A DNA stretch of 64,000 nucleotides from Pseudonocardia sp. HH130630-07 (GTDB lineage: Bacteria; Actinomycetota; Actinomycetes; Mycobacteriales; Pseudonocardiaceae). The notes beneath the pieces are model-generated. The model ran no database searches. It was not told the origin of the DNA and was given only the letters and a program-made list of their open reading frames with translations. Shown here one piece after another: positions 1 through 11,533 of the stretch. Within the stretch, counting starts at the first letter, position 1. The number at the start of each line of letters is the position of its first letter. Made by a program: the position numbers and the translations under genes. The stretch is taken from assembly GCF_001698125.1 (NCBI RefSeq), contig NZ_CP013854.1:2666001-2730000 (forward strand), read 5' to 3'.

Positions 1-521
1 CCGCCGCCGGCCGGGTTGTCCACCGGGGCCGGGCTGCCGGTGCGCACCTCGTCGAGCCCGGCGATCCAGCCGATCTCGCCGTCGGCGCCGTTCCACAGCC
101 CCGCGAACGTCCCGCCGGGACGCAGCACCCGGACGATCTCCGCCGCCGAGCGCTCCGGGTCGAACCAGTGCACCGCCTGCCCGGCGACGACCGCGTCGAC
201 CGACCCGTCGGGCAGCGGGATCCGTTCCGCGGCGCCCGGTACCGCGTCGAGCCCGGGGAACCGCCCGCGCAGGACGGCGAGCATCTCCGGGTCGGGCTCC
301 ACTGCGGTCACCGACAGTCCGCGGGCCAGCAACGACGCCGTGAGCTTCCCGGTCCCGGCCCCGAGGTCGAGCACCCGGCTGCCGGCGCCCCCGGCATCCC
401 CCAGCGCGAACCCGACCGCCGCGTCCGGATACCCCGGCCGGAACCGCTCGTACTCCCGCGCCGCCGCCCCGAAGCTGCGCGCCCGGGGATCGGCGGGCCT
501 CCCCTCCCCGTCCGCACTCAT
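1..521 (-). CDS. Class I SAM-dependent methyltransferase, partial (3' end outside window)
   Basis: This frame is open from an ATG at 519-521 to the left window edge, so the C-terminus is missing. It encodes a Rossmann-type methyltransferase. Motif I (VLDLGAGTGKLT) lies near residue 48, an acidic motif II (AVEPDPEML) follows, and a HWFDPE stretch and VLRPGG motif come later, as in the Methyltransf_11/UbiE-like group. The substrate cannot be read from sequence. The start codon lies inside the left arm of a 19-bp inverted repeat (515-563). The gene is divergent from lysS. Family confidence is high, specificity unknown. Confidence 0.85.
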   Translation of the reverse strand, partial: MSADGEGRPADPRARSFGAAAREYERFRPGYPDAAVGFALGDAGGAGSRVLDLGAGTGKLTASLLARGLSVTAVEPDPEMLAVLRGRFPGLDAVPGAAERIPLPDGSVDAVVAGQAVHWFDPERSAAEIVRVLRPGGTFAGLWNGADGEIGWIAGLDEVRTGSPAPVDNPAGG

Positions 522-563
522 GGAGCTTCGGCCCGGTGCAGCGAGGCCGAAGCTCCATGAGTG
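515..563. promoter_or_regulatory. 19-bp perfect inverted repeat over the methyltransferase start
   Basis: Arms 515-533 and 545-563 are perfectly complementary with an 11-nt loop. The left arm contains the ATG of the methyltransferase gene at 519-521. An RNA read leftward would place the start region in a strong hairpin; as DNA it could be an operator in the divergent lysS spacer. Function is inferred only. Confidence 0.5.
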
Positions 564-689
564 GAACGGGGGCGGGGGTGCGAACGCGGATGGCGCATGC
601 GACGAGGGTAGGCGTGTGCGTAGGGGTGCGGGCCGGATTCGGGACCCGCTCGGATTCGGCCGGTACCGGCGCCGATAGCCTGACCGGCC

Positions 690-2201
690 GTGAACACTCC
701 CGGCACACCCACCGATTCCGGAACCGAGGACCTGCCCGAGCAGATGCGGGTGCGCCGGGCCAAGCGCGCGGAGCTGCTGGCCGCCGGCGGCGACCCCTAC
801 CCGGTCGAGGTCCACCGCACGCACACCCTCCGTCAGGTCCGCGAGGCGCACCCGGACCTGCCCGCCGACGTCGCCACCGGCGAGCAGGTCGCCGTCGCCG
901 GGCGGGTCATCTTCCTGCGGAACACCGGGAAGCTCTGCTTCGCGACCCTGCGCGAGGGTGACGGCACCGAGCTGCAGGCCATGCTGTCGCTGGACCGGGT
1001 CGGTCCCGACGAGCTGGCCCGCTGGAAGGCCGTCGTCGATCTCGGCGACTTCGTGCTCGTCCGCGGCGAGGTGATCACCTCCCGGCGCGGCGAGCTGTCG
1101 GTGCAGACGCAGGAGTGGTCCATGGCGTCGAAGTCGGTGCGCCCGCTGCCGACCGCGCACAAGGAACTGTCCGAGGAGAACCGGGTCCGGCAGCGTTATG
1201 TCGATCTCATCCTCCGCCCGCAGGCGCGGGAGACCGTGCGTGCCCGGTCCGCGGTGCTCCGCACCCTCCGGGAGTCGTTGACCGAGCGCGAGTTCGTCGA
1301 GGTCGAGACGCCGATGCTGCAGCTGCAGCACGGTGGGGCGACCGCCCGGCCGTTCCTCACGCACGCGAACGCGCTCGACTCGGAGCTGTCCCTGCGCATC
1401 GCCCCCGAGCTCTATCTGAAGCGTTGCGTGGTGGGCGGTATCGAGCGGGTCTTCGAGCTGAACCGGGTCTTCCGGAACGAGGGGATCGACTCCACGCATT
1501 CACCGGAGTTCGCGATGCTGGAGGCGTACCAGGCGTACGCGACCTACGACGACATGGCGATCCTCACCCGCGAACTGATCCAGGGGGCCGCCCGGTCGCT
1601 GTTCGGATCCACCACCGTCCGGCACGCCGACGGCACGGAGCACGACCTCGGCGGGGAGTGGCGTTCGGTCACGCTCTACGGATCGGTGTCCGAGGCGGTC
1701 GGCCAGGATGTGAGCCCGGACACCGAGGTTCCGGTTCTGCAGGAGATCGCGGCGAAGTTCGACGTCGACGTGACGGATTACCCCACGCACGCACAGATCG
1801 TGCTGGAGCTGTTCGAGAAGCTCGTCGAGCACACGCTGGTCGAGCCGACGTTCGTCCGGGACTTCCCGGTCGAGGTGCGGCCGCTGACCCGCGCCCACCG
1901 GGACGACCCGCGACTGTCCGAATCCTGGGATCTCATCGTCTTCGGGGTCGAGCTGGCGACCGCCTACTCGGAGCTCGTCGACCCGGTCGAGCAGCGGGAA
2001 CGCTTGTACGCGCAATCACTCCTGGCGTCGGCCGGCGACCCGGAGGCGATGCAGCTCGACGAGGACTTCCTGCGCGCGATGGAGTACGGGATGCCGCCCA
2101 CCGGCGGACTCGGGATGGGTGTCGACCGTCTCCTGATGACGCTCACCGGTCTCGGTATCCGCGAGACCATCCTGTTCCCGCTGGTTCGCGGCGAGTCCTA
2201 G
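690..2201 (+). CDS. lysS: Lysyl-tRNA synthetase, class II
   Basis: Charges tRNA-Lys with lysine in the cytoplasm. The 503-residue product has an N-terminal OB-fold anticodon-binding domain (about residues 60-150) and a class II catalytic core. Motif 2 ([11 protein letters not shown]) is near residue 254 and motif 3 ([13 protein letters not shown]) near residue 473, with the usual LysS length. The start is a GTG at 690. A 14-bp stem terminator follows at 2216-2249. In M. tuberculosis lysS lies beside lsr2 and clpC1, the same order as here. Confidence 0.97.
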   Translation: MNTPGTPTDSGTEDLPEQMRVRRAKRAELLAAGGDPYPVEVHRTHTLRQVREAHPDLPADVATGEQVAVAGRVIFLRNTGKLCFATLREGDGTELQAMLSLDRVGPDELARWKAVVDLGDFVLVRGEVITSRRGELSVQTQEWSMASKSVRPLPTAHKELSEENRVRQRYVDLILRPQARETVRARSAVLRTLRESLTEREFVEVETPMLQLQHGGATARPFLTHANALDSELSLRIAPELYLKRCVVGGIERVFELNRVFRNEGIDSTHSPEFAMLEAYQAYATYDDMAILTRELIQGAARSLFGSTTVRHADGTEHDLGGEWRSVTLYGSVSEAVGQDVSPDTEVPVLQEIAAKFDVDVTDYPTHAQIVLELFEKLVEHTLVEPTFVRDFPVEVRPLTRAHRDDPRLSESWDLIVFGVELATAYSELVDPVEQRERLYAQSLLASAGDPEAMQLDEDFLRAMEYGMPPTGGLGMGVDRLLMTLTGLGIRETILFPLVRGES

Positions 2202-2215
2202 AACGCGCGATTCCG

Positions 2216-2249
2216 CTCGTCCCCGGCCGTCGTCGCGGCCGGGGACGAG
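2216..2249 (+). terminator. Intrinsic terminator after lysS
   Basis: A perfect 14-bp GC-rich stem (2216-2229 with 2236-2249) closes a 6-nt loop 14 bases after the lysS stop codon. There is no long U tract, as is common in actinobacteria. Confidence 0.7.
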
Positions 2250-2470
2250 GCGTATCCAGGCCCGAACGAGTGGCATTCGGCTCGATTCCGGAATGTTCTG
2301 ACCCCCCTCGGTCGACGCGGCGAACAGTTTTCGGTTAGTCTTCGAAACGAGTCGGTTCCGGCCATCCGAGCGGCCTTGCCATTGCGTCCGGGTATTGCAG
2401 TCAATCGTGCGGGTTCCCGCCGGACCGGTTCACCGTAGAACGCGCACGAAGGTTGAAGGAGGCTGCGACG
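2250..2470. other. lysS-lsr2 intergenic region
   Basis: No gene is visible in this spacer of about 220 bp. It is clearly more AT-rich than its surroundings (for example around 2315-2400), as expected for an upstream region bound by Lsr2, and probably holds the lsr2 promoter. No convincing -10/-35 pair was fixed by eye. The Shine-Dalgarno GAAGGAGG lies at 2456-2463. Confidence 0.4.
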
Positions 2471-2818
2471 ATGGCGCAGATCAAGGAGATCCGGCTCGTC
2501 GACGATCTGTCCGGCGACGCCGCTGACGAAACGATCGAGTTCGGCCTGGACGGCCGCAACTACGAGATCGACCTGTCGAACGACAACGCGAAGCAGCTCC
2601 GCGACGTGCTCGCCGACTACGTCGCCGCAGCCCGTCGTGCCGCCGGGCCCGCCGCCCGCCGCCGGGGTGGCCCCGCCGCGCCCGCCGCCCGTCGTCCCTC
2701 GGTGGACCGCGAGCAGAACCAGGCGATCCGGGAGTGGGCCCGCAAGCGCGGGATGAAGGTCTCCGACCGCGGCCGCATCCCGGCCGAGGTCCTCGAGGCC
2801 TACCACCAGGAGAACTAA
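2471..2818 (+). CDS. lsr2: Lsr2 nucleoid-associated protein
   Basis: H-NS-like histone-like protein that bridges AT-rich DNA and silences foreign genes. The 115-residue product has the N-terminal dimerisation domain (starting [13 protein letters not shown]), an Ala/Arg/Pro-rich linker (about 55-80) and the C-terminal DNA-binding domain with the RGR hook ([10 protein letters not shown] near residue 100). The ATG at 2471 is chosen over an in-frame TTG at 2453 because GAAGGAGG (2456-2463) sits just upstream and the protein then begins as Lsr2 proteins do. Its presence suggests that the AT-richer island at 25-31 kb may be a silencing target. Confidence 0.96.
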   Translation: MAQIKEIRLVDDLSGDAADETIEFGLDGRNYEIDLSNDNAKQLRDVLADYVAAARRAAGPAARRRGGPAAPAARRPSVDREQNQAIREWARKRGMKVSDRGRIPAEVLEAYHQEN

Positions 2819-2898
2819 GGGTGACCTCACCTGGGTGCGACGGGGAGGGGTAGCCTCGTGGAGGCCCCTTCCCCCTCCGCTCCTCGGGAGGTGCCGTC

Positions 2899-3726
2899 AT
2901 GGCCCGCCGCGTCACCGAACTCCAGGTGCTCCGCACCGAACGTCTGAGCCCGCACATGGTGCGCGTCGTCGCCGGTGGCGACGACCTGGCCGCGTTCCCG
3001 GACACCGAACACACCGACCGCTACGTCAAGCTGCTGTTCGAGCAGCCGGGTGTCGACTACCCCGAGCCGTTCGACATCGACACCGTGCACGCCGAGTACC
3101 CGCGTGAGCAGTGGCCGGTCCAGCGGACGTACACGGTCCGCTCGCTCGACCACGCCCTCGGCGAGCTCGTCATCGACTTCGTGCACCACGGCGACACCGG
3201 CCTCGCCGGCCCGTGGGCGGCCGCCGCCCGGCCGGGTGACCGCATCCGGATGGTGGGGCCCGGCGGTGCCTACGCGCCCGACCCGGCCGCCGACTGGCAC
3301 CTGCTCGTCGGGGACGAGGCGGCGCTGCCCGCCGTGTGCGCGGCGCTCGAGCGGATCCCGGCCGGGTGCCCGGTCGTCGCGATCCTGCAGACCGACGGCC
3401 CCTCCGACGAGATCAAGCTGCCCGGCGAGGCCGGCCTCGACGTGACGTGGCTGCACCGGTCCGACGCGGCCGGCGACCCGGACTCCACCCAGCTCCTCGA
3501 CGCCGTCCGCGCGCTGGAGTTCCGCAGCGGCCGGGTGCACGCGTTCGTGCACGGCGAGGCGATCGCCGTCCGGGAGCTGCGCCGGCACCTGTACCGCGAG
3601 CGCGGGCTGGCCAAGGACGACCTGTCGATCTCCGGCTACTGGCGGCGCGGCCGCGACGAGGAGGGCTTCCGCGAGTTCAAGCAGGCGGAGCTGGCCCGGG
3701 AGCGGGCCGAGGAGCAGCCCGGCTGA
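2899..3726 (+). CDS. Siderophore-interacting protein (FAD-dependent ferric reductase family)
   Basis: The 275-residue product belongs to the ViuB/SIP family, cytoplasmic flavoproteins that reduce ferric siderophores to release iron. The FAD-binding signature RTYTVRS is near residue 75, followed by the SIP C-terminal NAD(P)H-binding domain ending in GYWRRGRDEEG. The ATG at 2899 has GGGAGG about 8 bases upstream. The gene lies alone between lsr2 and clpC, with no siderophore genes nearby, so its partner siderophore is unknown. Confidence 0.93.
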   Translation: MARRVTELQVLRTERLSPHMVRVVAGGDDLAAFPDTEHTDRYVKLLFEQPGVDYPEPFDIDTVHAEYPREQWPVQRTYTVRSLDHALGELVIDFVHHGDTGLAGPWAAAARPGDRIRMVGPGGAYAPDPAADWHLLVGDEAALPAVCAALERIPAGCPVVAILQTDGPSDEIKLPGEAGLDVTWLHRSDAAGDPDSTQLLDAVRALEFRSGRVHAFVHGEAIAVRELRRHLYRERGLAKDDLSISGYWRRGRDEEGFREFKQAELARERAEEQPG

Positions 3727-3751
3727 GCCGGGCCGGAACACGACCGGTGCC

Positions 3752-3765
3752 GTTCGCGTTACGCA
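3752..3765 (+). promoter_or_regulatory. Possible ClgR operator upstream of clpC
   Basis: The site GTTCGCGTTACGCA matches the actinobacterial ClgR pattern GTTCGC-N5-GCG with one mismatch. ClgR activates clp genes in Streptomyces and Corynebacterium. It lies about 200 bp before clpC, which is far but plausible for an activator with a long leader. Weak candidate. Confidence 0.3.
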
Positions 3766-3960
3766 CGCACAGACCGGCGGTCCACCAGCGGTGGAGGCGC
3801 CGGACCCCGTACGACCGATACAGTGGTATATAGGCCCGCCCCTGCAGGGGTGGTCCGGCGCAGTGTCACGCGAGGCGCAGTGCCGGGCCCGGTGCGCCCG
3901 GGTCCGGACTACGGATGCTGGTCGCGCCGTACGTGAGGCGCAGCAGGCAAGGAGTGCGAA

Positions 3961-6504
3961 TTGTTCGAGAGGTTCACCGACCGAGCACGACGTGTTGTCG
4001 TCCTGGCCCAAGAAGAGGCCCGGATGCTCAACCACAACTACATCGGGACCGAGCACATCCTCCTTGGCCTGATCCACGAGGGTGAGGGTGTCGCCGCGAA
4101 GGCACTCGAGTCCCTCGGTATCGCGCTGGAGGGCGTGCGTCAGCAGGTCGAGGAGATCATCGGCCAGGGCCAGCAGGCCCCGTCCGGGCACATCCCGTTC
4201 ACGCCCCGGGCGAAGAAGGTGCTGGAGCTGTCGCTGCGCGAGGCGCTGCAGCTCGGCCACAACTACATCGGCACCGAGCACATCCTGCTCGGGCTGATCC
4301 GAGAGGGCGAGGGTGTCGCGGCCCAGGTCCTCGTGAAGCTGGGCGCGGATCTCAACCGCGTCCGCCAGCAGGTGCTGCAGCTGCTGTCCGGCTACCAGGG
4401 CAAGGAGCCCCAGGAGAGCGGGACCGGCGGCCGGGGCGAGGGCACGCCGTCGTCGTCGCTCGTGCTGGACCAGTTCGGTCGCAACCTCACCCAGCAGGCC
4501 CGTGAGGGCAAGCTGGACCCGGTCATCGGCCGGGAGAAGGAGATCGAGCGCATCATGCAGGTCCTCTCGCGGAGGACCAAGAACAACCCGGTGCTGATCG
4601 GTGAGGCGGGCGTCGGCAAGACCGCCGCCGTCGAGGGCCTGGCCCAGGCGATCATCAAGGGCGAGGTCCCGGAGACGCTGAAGGACAAGCAGCTCTACAC
4701 CCTCGACCTCGGTTCGCTGGTCGCCGGTTCCCGCTACCGCGGTGACTTCGAGGAGCGCCTCAAGAAGGTGCTCAAGGAGATCCGCACCCGCGGCGACATC
4801 ATCCTGTTCATCGACGAGATCCACACCCTGGTCGGTGCGGGTGCCGCCGAGGGCGCGATCGACGCGGCCTCGATCCTCAAGCCGATGCTGGCCCGCGGTG
4901 AGCTGCAGACCATCGGTGCGACCACGCTCGACGAGTACCGCAAGTACGTCGAGAAGGACCCGGCACTGGAGCGCCGCTTCCAGCCGATCCAGGTCTCCGA
5001 GCCGTCGGTGCAGCACACCATCGAGATCCTCAAGGGGCTGCGCGACCGGTACGAGGCGCACCACCGCGTCACGATCACCGACGACGCGCTGGCGTCGGCC
5101 GCGACCCTGGCCGACCGCTACATCAACGACCGCTTCCTGCCGGACAAGGCGATCGACCTGATCGACGAGGCCGGCGCCCGGATGCGCATCCGCCGGATGA
5201 CCGCGCCGCCGGACCTGCGGGAGTTCGACGAGAAGATCGCGAACGTCCGCCGGGACAAGGAGTCGGCGATCGACGCGCAGGACTTCGAGCGGGCCGCGCA
5301 CCTGCGCGACCAGGAGAAGACCCTGCTCGGCGAGAAGGCCGAGCGCGAGAAGCAGTGGAAGTCGGGCGACCTCGACGTCGTCGCCGAGGTCGACGGCGAG
5401 CAGATCGCCGAGGTGCTGGGCAACTGGACCGGCATCCCGGTGTTCAAGCTGACCGAGGAGGAGACGACCCGTCTGCTCAAGATGGAGGACGAGCTCCACA
5501 AGCGGATCATCGGCCAGGAGGACGCGGTCAAGTCCGTGTCCCAGGCGATCCGCCGTACCCGGGCCGGTCTGAAGGACCCGAAGCGCCCGTCCGGCTCGTT
5601 CATCTTCGCCGGCCCGTCCGGTGTCGGTAAGACCGAGCTGTCCAAGGCGCTGGCGAACTTCCTCTTCGGCGAGGACGACGCGCTCATCCAGATCGACATG
5701 GGTGAGTTCCACGACCGCTACACCGCCTCGCGGCTGTTCGGTGCCCCTCCCGGGTACGTCGGCTACGAGGAGGGCGGCCAGCTCACCGAGAAGGTGCGGC
5801 GCAAGCCGTTCTCGGTGGTGCTGTTCGACGAGATCGAGAAGGCGCACCAGGAGATCTACAACACCCTCCTGCAGGTGCTCGAGGACGGTCGTCTCACCGA
5901 CGGCCAGGGCCGCACGGTCGACTTCAAGAACACCGTGCTGATCTTCACCTCGAACCTGGGTACCCAGGACATCTCGAAGGCCGTGGGCCTGGGCTTCTCG
6001 ACCGGCAACGACGAGGCGTCGAACTACGAGCGGATGAAGACCAAGGTCAACGACGAGCTGAAGAAGCACTTCCGCCCGGAGTTCCTGAACCGCATCGACG
6101 ACATCATCGTCTTCCACCAGCTCAACCAGGAGCAGATCGTCGAGATGGTCGATCTGATGATCGGGCGGGTGGAGAAGCAGCTGGCCAACAAGGACATGGC
6201 CATCGAGCTCACCGACCAGGCCAAGAAGCTGCTGGCCCGGCGCGGGTTCGACCCGGTCCTGGGTGCGCGGCCGCTGCGCCGGACGATCCAGCGCGACATC
6301 GAGGACCAGCTCTCGGAGAAGATCCTGTTCGGCGAGATCGAGGCCGGTCAGATCGTGATCGTCGACGTCGAGGGCATCGACCACGAGGCCGAGGAGGACT
6401 CCAAGGCCTGGGACGACAAGGCGCACTTCACCTTCCGGGGTGAGCGCAAGCCGTCCGAGCCGGTGCCGGACGCCCCGCCCGCCATGGCGAGCGGCGAGGA
6501 GTGA
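3961..6504 (+). CDS. clpC: ATP-dependent Clp protease ATPase subunit ClpC
   Basis: Hsp100 unfoldase that delivers substrates to ClpP. The 847-residue product has two N-terminal Clp repeats (about 1-145, each with the [10 protein letters not shown] signature), Walker A of D1 at GEAGVGKT (near 214), a UVR/middle segment (near 430) and Walker A of D2 at GPSGVGKT (near 551). The start is a TTG at 3961 with AAGGAG upstream; the sequence [17 protein letters not shown] is the conserved ClpC N-terminus, which supports this rare start. A 16-bp stem terminator follows. Length and domains are complete. Confidence 0.98.
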   Translation: MFERFTDRARRVVVLAQEEARMLNHNYIGTEHILLGLIHEGEGVAAKALESLGIALEGVRQQVEEIIGQGQQAPSGHIPFTPRAKKVLELSLREALQLGHNYIGTEHILLGLIREGEGVAAQVLVKLGADLNRVRQQVLQLLSGYQGKEPQESGTGGRGEGTPSSSLVLDQFGRNLTQQAREGKLDPVIGREKEIERIMQVLSRRTKNNPVLIGEAGVGKTAAVEGLAQAIIKGEVPETLKDKQLYTLDLGSLVAGSRYRGDFEERLKKVLKEIRTRGDIILFIDEIHTLVGAGAAEGAIDAASILKPMLARGELQTIGATTLDEYRKYVEKDPALERRFQPIQVSEPSVQHTIEILKGLRDRYEAHHRVTITDDALASAATLADRYINDRFLPDKAIDLIDEAGARMRIRRMTAPPDLREFDEKIANVRRDKESAIDAQDFERAAHLRDQEKTLLGEKAEREKQWKSGDLDVVAEVDGEQIAEVLGNWTGIPVFKLTEEETTRLLKMEDELHKRIIGQEDAVKSVSQAIRRTRAGLKDPKRPSGSFIFAGPSGVGKTELSKALANFLFGEDDALIQIDMGEFHDRYTASRLFGAPPGYVGYEEGGQLTEKVRRKPFSVVLFDEIEKAHQEIYNTLLQVLEDGRLTDGQGRTVDFKNTVLIFTSNLGTQDISKAVGLGFSTGNDEASNYERMKTKVNDELKKHFRPEFLNRIDDIIVFHQLNQEQIVEMVDLMIGRVEKQLANKDMAIELTDQAKKLLARRGFDPVLGARPLRRTIQRDIEDQLSEKILFGEIEAGQIVIVDVEGIDHEAEEDSKAWDDKAHFTFRGERKPSEPVPDAPPAMASGEE

Positions 6505-6533
6505 CCGCAGGGTCACCCCGGTAGCCCGACAGC

Positions 6534-6569
6534 CCGAACGCCCGGCCGGATCCCCGGCCGGGCGTTCGG
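6534..6569. terminator. Terminator between clpC and the convergent kinase gene
   Basis: A perfect 16-bp stem (6534-6549 with 6554-6569) with a 4-nt loop lies between two convergent genes and could serve both. Confidence 0.8.
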
Positions 6570-6593
6570 TGTGTCCGGGGGCTCCGACCCGGT

Positions 6594-7283
6594 TCAGGCC
6601 GGGAAGTCCGTGCAGGCGACGACGAGGTCCGCGCTCCGCCGGGTCCGCTCGACGAGCCGGGCGTTCGGCTCGTCGGTGCGCTGGACCCACTCGCGGGCCG
6701 CGCCGGGCGTCTTGCCGAAGCGGACGTGCCGGGCCACCAGGCGTTCCTGCCGGAGCGCGTCGTCGGTCTCGTGGAACCAGATCTCGTCGAACGCCGGTCG
6801 CACCGTCCGCCACGACGGGGTGTCGAGGAGCAGGTAGTTGCCCTCGCTGACGACCAGCCGGCACTCCGGGTGCACCGGGACCGCACCGGCGATCGGCTGC
6901 TCGATCTCCCGGTCGAACGCGGGCGCGTAGACCGGGCCGTCCGCGTGCCCGGGCGCGGCCCGCAGCCGCTGCAGGAGCGCGGCGTAGCCGGCCGGGTCGA
7001 ACGTCTCCGGTGCGCCCTTGCGGTCCCGCAGGCCCAGCCGGTCGAGCTCGACGTCGGCGAGGTGGAACCCGTCCATCGGGACGTGCGCGGCGGCACCGGG
7101 GTCGCCGGCCAGCACCGCCCGGACGACGGCGCGGGCGAGCGTCGTCTTCCCGGCCCCGGGTGCCCCGGCGATGCCGAGGACCGCCCGGCCGGGCCGGTGC
7201 GCGAGCCACCGGGCGCGCTCGACGAGATCGGCGAACCGCTCGATCCGTACCGCCCGCTCCGGCTGTTCCGGCTGCTCCGTCAT
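6594..7283 (-). CDS. Nucleoside/nucleotide kinase family protein (P-loop, uridine kinase-like)
   Basis: The 229-residue P-loop kinase has Walker A GAPGAGKTTL at residues 40-48, a MDGFHL motif after strand 2 and a VSEGNYLLL segment, as in the uridine kinase / pantothenate kinase / fructokinase (FrcK) superfamily. It probably phosphorylates a small sugar or nucleoside in the cytoplasm; the exact substrate is not readable. It is convergent with clpC and stands alone about 90 bp before the next minus-strand gene. Confidence 0.85.
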   Translation of the reverse strand: MTEQPEQPERAVRIERFADLVERARWLAHRPGRAVLGIAGAPGAGKTTLARAVVRAVLAGDPGAAAHVPMDGFHLADVELDRLGLRDRKGAPETFDPAGYAALLQRLRAAPGHADGPVYAPAFDREIEQPIAGAVPVHPECRLVVSEGNYLLLDTPSWRTVRPAFDEIWFHETDDALRQERLVARHVRFGKTPGAAREWVQRTDEPNARLVERTRRSADLVVACTDFPA

Positions 7284-7373
7284 GCCTGCCCCGTCCGCCG
7301 ATCCCCCGGCATCCTCGCAGCCGCTCGTCCCGGGCGGGCCGGGCCGGGCCGATCGTCCCGGCCGGGCGTGCGG

Positions 7374-8783
7374 TCAGAACCCGGCGCGGGGCCGGTCGGC
7401 GGCGGGGAGCACCGCCCGCAGCCGGGCCCGCAGCTCGTCGTCGGCCTCGGCGGAGCGGACCAGGGACCACAGCGCGTCCGGATCGCCGGAGCGCAGCACC
7501 GCCGACCGGGTCGCCGCGATGAGGTGCTCCCGCTCCGAGCGCACCGCGGGGGCCTCCGAGACCGGCAGCAGCGGGCCGCGGGCCGCCTCGGCGGCGGCGT
7601 CGGGGATCCGGCCCTCGCGCAGGGCCTCGCTCAGGCGCAGGAAGTCGGCGTCGACCCGGGCGGCGAGCCGGTAGGGCTGGGTCCGGACGACGTCCTCGCC
7701 CAGGTGACAGCGGAGCCGGTGCAGCTCGGCCCGGACGGTGATCGGGCGCCCCGCGTCGCCGTAGAGCGCCCCGGCCAGCTGCTCGGCGGTCATGCCCTCC
7801 GGGTGCAGCGCGAGCAGGGTCAGCAGCTCCGCGTGCCGCAGGCCGAGCCGCACCGGGCGCCCGTCGGAGCGCACGACCGGGGTCCTGGCCCCGAGGAACG
7901 GCAGCGTCAGGTCGCGCACCGGCGGCCCGGCCTGCGCCGGGACGTGCAGCAACCAGCCCTCGCCGAGCGGTTCCAGCAGGGCCTCGGCGCCGTCGTCGAG
8001 CAGTACCCGGTCGCCCCGGTCGGGCAGCACGATCCGCTCCGCGAAGCGCCCCGCCGGGGTGGCGGCCAGCACCCGGCCGCGCGGTGACAGCAGCGCTCCG
8101 CGACCGCCCCCGAGGCGCGCGAGGTGCGGCAGGTTCTCCTCCCGCAACCGCCGGTCGCGCCGCTCGGTCAGCGCGGCGAGCCGGTGCTCGGCCAGCCGGG
8201 CCGCCGCGGTGACCAGCGACAACGTCATCGGGTGGAAGGTGTCCTCCGGCCCGGTGACGTCCACGGTGCCGATCTGGCGCCCGGTCTCCGGGTCGTGCAC
8301 GGGTGCTGCGGCGCAGGTCCACGGGTGGTAGGCGCTGACGAGGTGCTCGGCGGAGTGGATCCGCACCGGACGGTCGTCGGACAGGGCGGTGCCCATGGCG
8401 TTGGTGCCGACCGCGTCCTCGCTCCACCGGGTGCCCTCGACGAGCTCGACCCGTTCCGCGCGCCGCAGCACGTCCCTGGCGCCCTCCCGCCACAGGATGT
8501 GGCCGCGCTCGTCGGTCACGATCATGAGGTGCCGGGCCTGCTCGGCGGCCGTGGTCAGGGTCTCGCGCAGCACCGGGAGCGCGATCGCCAGCGGATGCCC
8601 GGCGCGCAGCTCCGCGACCTCGCCGGGGCCGTAGGCGTGCCGCGGCCGGGAGCGTTCGGGATCGACGGCCGCGGCGAGCGACCGGGCCCAGGACGCGCGC
8701 ACCTCCGGGCGCACGCCGGCCCCCGCTGTCCCGGTGAGCGCGGCGTCGCGCGCCCGCTCCAGACCGGCACGTTCCTGGGTCAT
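7374..8783 (-). CDS. GAF-domain transcriptional regulator, AdhR-like
   Basis: The 469-residue regulator is transcribed divergently from the aldehyde dehydrogenase. It has an N-terminal GAF-type sensor (about 60-200; [17 protein letters not shown] is typical of acetaldehyde/ethanol regulators) and a C-terminal winged-helix-like domain (near 300-400). The ATG at 8783 is preferred to a GTG at 8840 because GGAGG lies 8 bases upstream. Divergent placement next to aldehyde dehydrogenase and DUF779 matches the AdhR arrangement in other actinobacteria. It probably controls the divergent operon; the effector is unknown. Confidence 0.82.
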   Translation of the reverse strand: MTQERAGLERARDAALTGTAGAGVRPEVRASWARSLAAAVDPERSRPRHAYGPGEVAELRAGHPLAIALPVLRETLTTAAEQARHLMIVTDERGHILWREGARDVLRRAERVELVEGTRWSEDAVGTNAMGTALSDDRPVRIHSAEHLVSAYHPWTCAAAPVHDPETGRQIGTVDVTGPEDTFHPMTLSLVTAAARLAEHRLAALTERRDRRLREENLPHLARLGGGRGALLSPRGRVLAATPAGRFAERIVLPDRGDRVLLDDGAEALLEPLGEGWLLHVPAQAGPPVRDLTLPFLGARTPVVRSDGRPVRLGLRHAELLTLLALHPEGMTAEQLAGALYGDAGRPITVRAELHRLRCHLGEDVVRTQPYRLAARVDADFLRLSEALREGRIPDAAAEAARGPLLPVSEAPAVRSEREHLIAATRSAVLRSGDPDALWSLVRSAEADDELRARLRAVLPAADRPRAGF

Positions 8784-8865
8784 GGCACCCGCCTCCGGGT
8801 CAGCACAGCCTGCCCTGGGTCGGATCCGCGTGTTCGGCACTCACCGGAGGGTCAGGTTCCGCATC

Positions 8866-8886
8866 TGCGTGCAACGCACCTGCAAC
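8866..8886. promoter_or_regulatory. Possible operator in the regulator / aldehyde dehydrogenase spacer
   Basis: An inverted repeat TGCGTgcaACGCA (8866-8878) overlaps two TGCAAC copies spaced 11 bp apart (8870 and 8881), one helical turn. It lies in the 163-bp divergent spacer about 60-80 bp before the dehydrogenase start. Candidate binding site for the GAF regulator; inference only. Confidence 0.35.
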
Positions 8887-8946
8887 CCCCACCTTCCTAG
8901 TGTCCGGCGTCACGCGCAACGAGTACTCCTACGGGAAGGACCGACG

Positions 8947-10469
<1,523 letters not shown>

Positions 10470-10470
<1 letters not shown>

Positions 10471-10868
10471 TGGGCCTGCCGGACGGCGCCACCCCGATCG
10501 AGCGGGTGGCGCTGACCCCGGCGGCCGCCGAACTGCTGGTCCGGCTCACCGAGATCCACGGGCCGCTGATGTTCCACCAGTCCGGCGGGTGCTGCGACGG
10601 CAGCGCCCCGATGTGCTACCCGGACGGCGACTTCAAGCTCGGCGGCTCCGACGTCCACCTGGGTGACCTCACGGTGGACGGCCTGGAGAAGCCGATCGGG
10701 TTCCACATGTCGGAGTCGCAGTACGGCTACTGGAAACACACGCATCTGACCGTCGACGTCGTCGAGGGACGCGGCAGCGGGTTCTCGGTCGAGGCGCCGG
10801 AGGGCGTCCGGTTCCTGATCCGCTCGCGGTTGTTCACCGACGACGAGTGGCGGGCGACGCAGGACTGA
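10470..10868 (+). CDS. DUF779 family protein
   Basis: This 132-residue protein belongs to DUF779, a family usually encoded directly after acetaldehyde/aldehyde dehydrogenases. It carries a Cys/His-rich segment (GGCCDGSAPMC near residue 36) that could bind a metal. Its ATG overlaps the dehydrogenase stop codon by one base, so the two are translationally coupled. A strong hairpin follows at 10875-10911. Molecular function is unknown; a role as an accessory factor of the dehydrogenase is inferred from coupling. Confidence 0.9.
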
Positions 10869-10874
10869 GCAGGA

Positions 10875-10911
10875 CGGCCGCGGCCCGGGACCCGTTCCCG
10901 GGCCGCGGCCG
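10875..10911 (+). terminator. Terminator after the aldehyde dehydrogenase operon
   Basis: A perfect 16-bp stem (10875-10890 with 10896-10911) and short loop begins 7 bases after the DUF779 stop codon. Confidence 0.8.
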
Positions 10912-10938
10912 CCCGTACGAGACGGGTGAGGAGCACCG

Positions 10939-11523
10939 ATGACGCACACCCTGCGCGGCCTGATGGGCCTGCCGGCCGAGCCGGCCCCGCTGTCGGAGTC
11001 CACGCTGATCATGATCGACCTGCAGAACACCTACACCGAGGGCGTGATGCGGCTGGAGAACGTCGAACCGGCCCTCGACGAGGCCGCCGTCCTGCTCGAC
11101 CGGGCCCGCTCGGCCGGGACCCGGGTGATCCACATCCGGCACGACGCCGGGGCCGGCAGCCCGTACGACGTGGACGCCCCGATCGGCGCCATCCACTCCT
11201 CGGTCGCACCGCGTGCCGGCGAGGCCGTCGTCACCAAGAACTTCCCCAGCGCGTTCGTGCAGACCGGACTCGCCGACCTGCTGCAGGGGCAGCAGAACCT
11301 GGTGCTCGCCGGGTTCATGACGCACATGTGCGTCAACTCCACGGCCCGCAGCGCGTTCTCCGGCGGCTACGTCCCCACGGTCGTCGCCGCCGCGACCGCG
11401 ACCCGGGCGCTGCCCGGGATCGACGGCGACGTGCCCGCGGCCGAGGTGCACGCCGCGGCGCTGGCGGGACTGGCGGACCTGCCGTCGATCGTCGTCCCGG
11501 ACCAGGCGTCGGTCCCGGACTGA
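10939..11523 (+). CDS. Isochorismatase-family cysteine hydrolase
   Basis: The 194-residue protein has the complete catalytic triad of the family: Asp27 (MIDLQN), Lys100 (VVTKNFPSAF) and Cys131 (THMCVNS). Such enzymes hydrolyse isochorismate, nicotinamide or N-carbamoyl compounds; the exact substrate is not readable. The ATG at 10939 has GAGGAG upstream. It follows the terminator of the dehydrogenase operon and is convergent with the sirtuin gene, so it is probably its own unit. Confidence 0.92.
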   Translation: MTHTLRGLMGLPAEPAPLSESTLIMIDLQNTYTEGVMRLENVEPALDEAAVLLDRARSAGTRVIHIRHDAGAGSPYDVDAPIGAIHSSVAPRAGEAVVTKNFPSAFVQTGLADLLQGQQNLVLAGFMTHMCVNSTARSAFSGGYVPTVVAAATATRALPGIDGDVPAAEVHAAALAGLADLPSIVVPDQASVPD

Positions 11524-11533
11524 GCCCGGCGTC

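Noticed and set aside
2827-8493. A minus-strand open frame of 1888 codons
   Set aside because: It runs opposite siderophore-interacting protein and clpC and shows Arg/Gly/Val/Leu-rich shadow composition; the plus-strand genes are certain.
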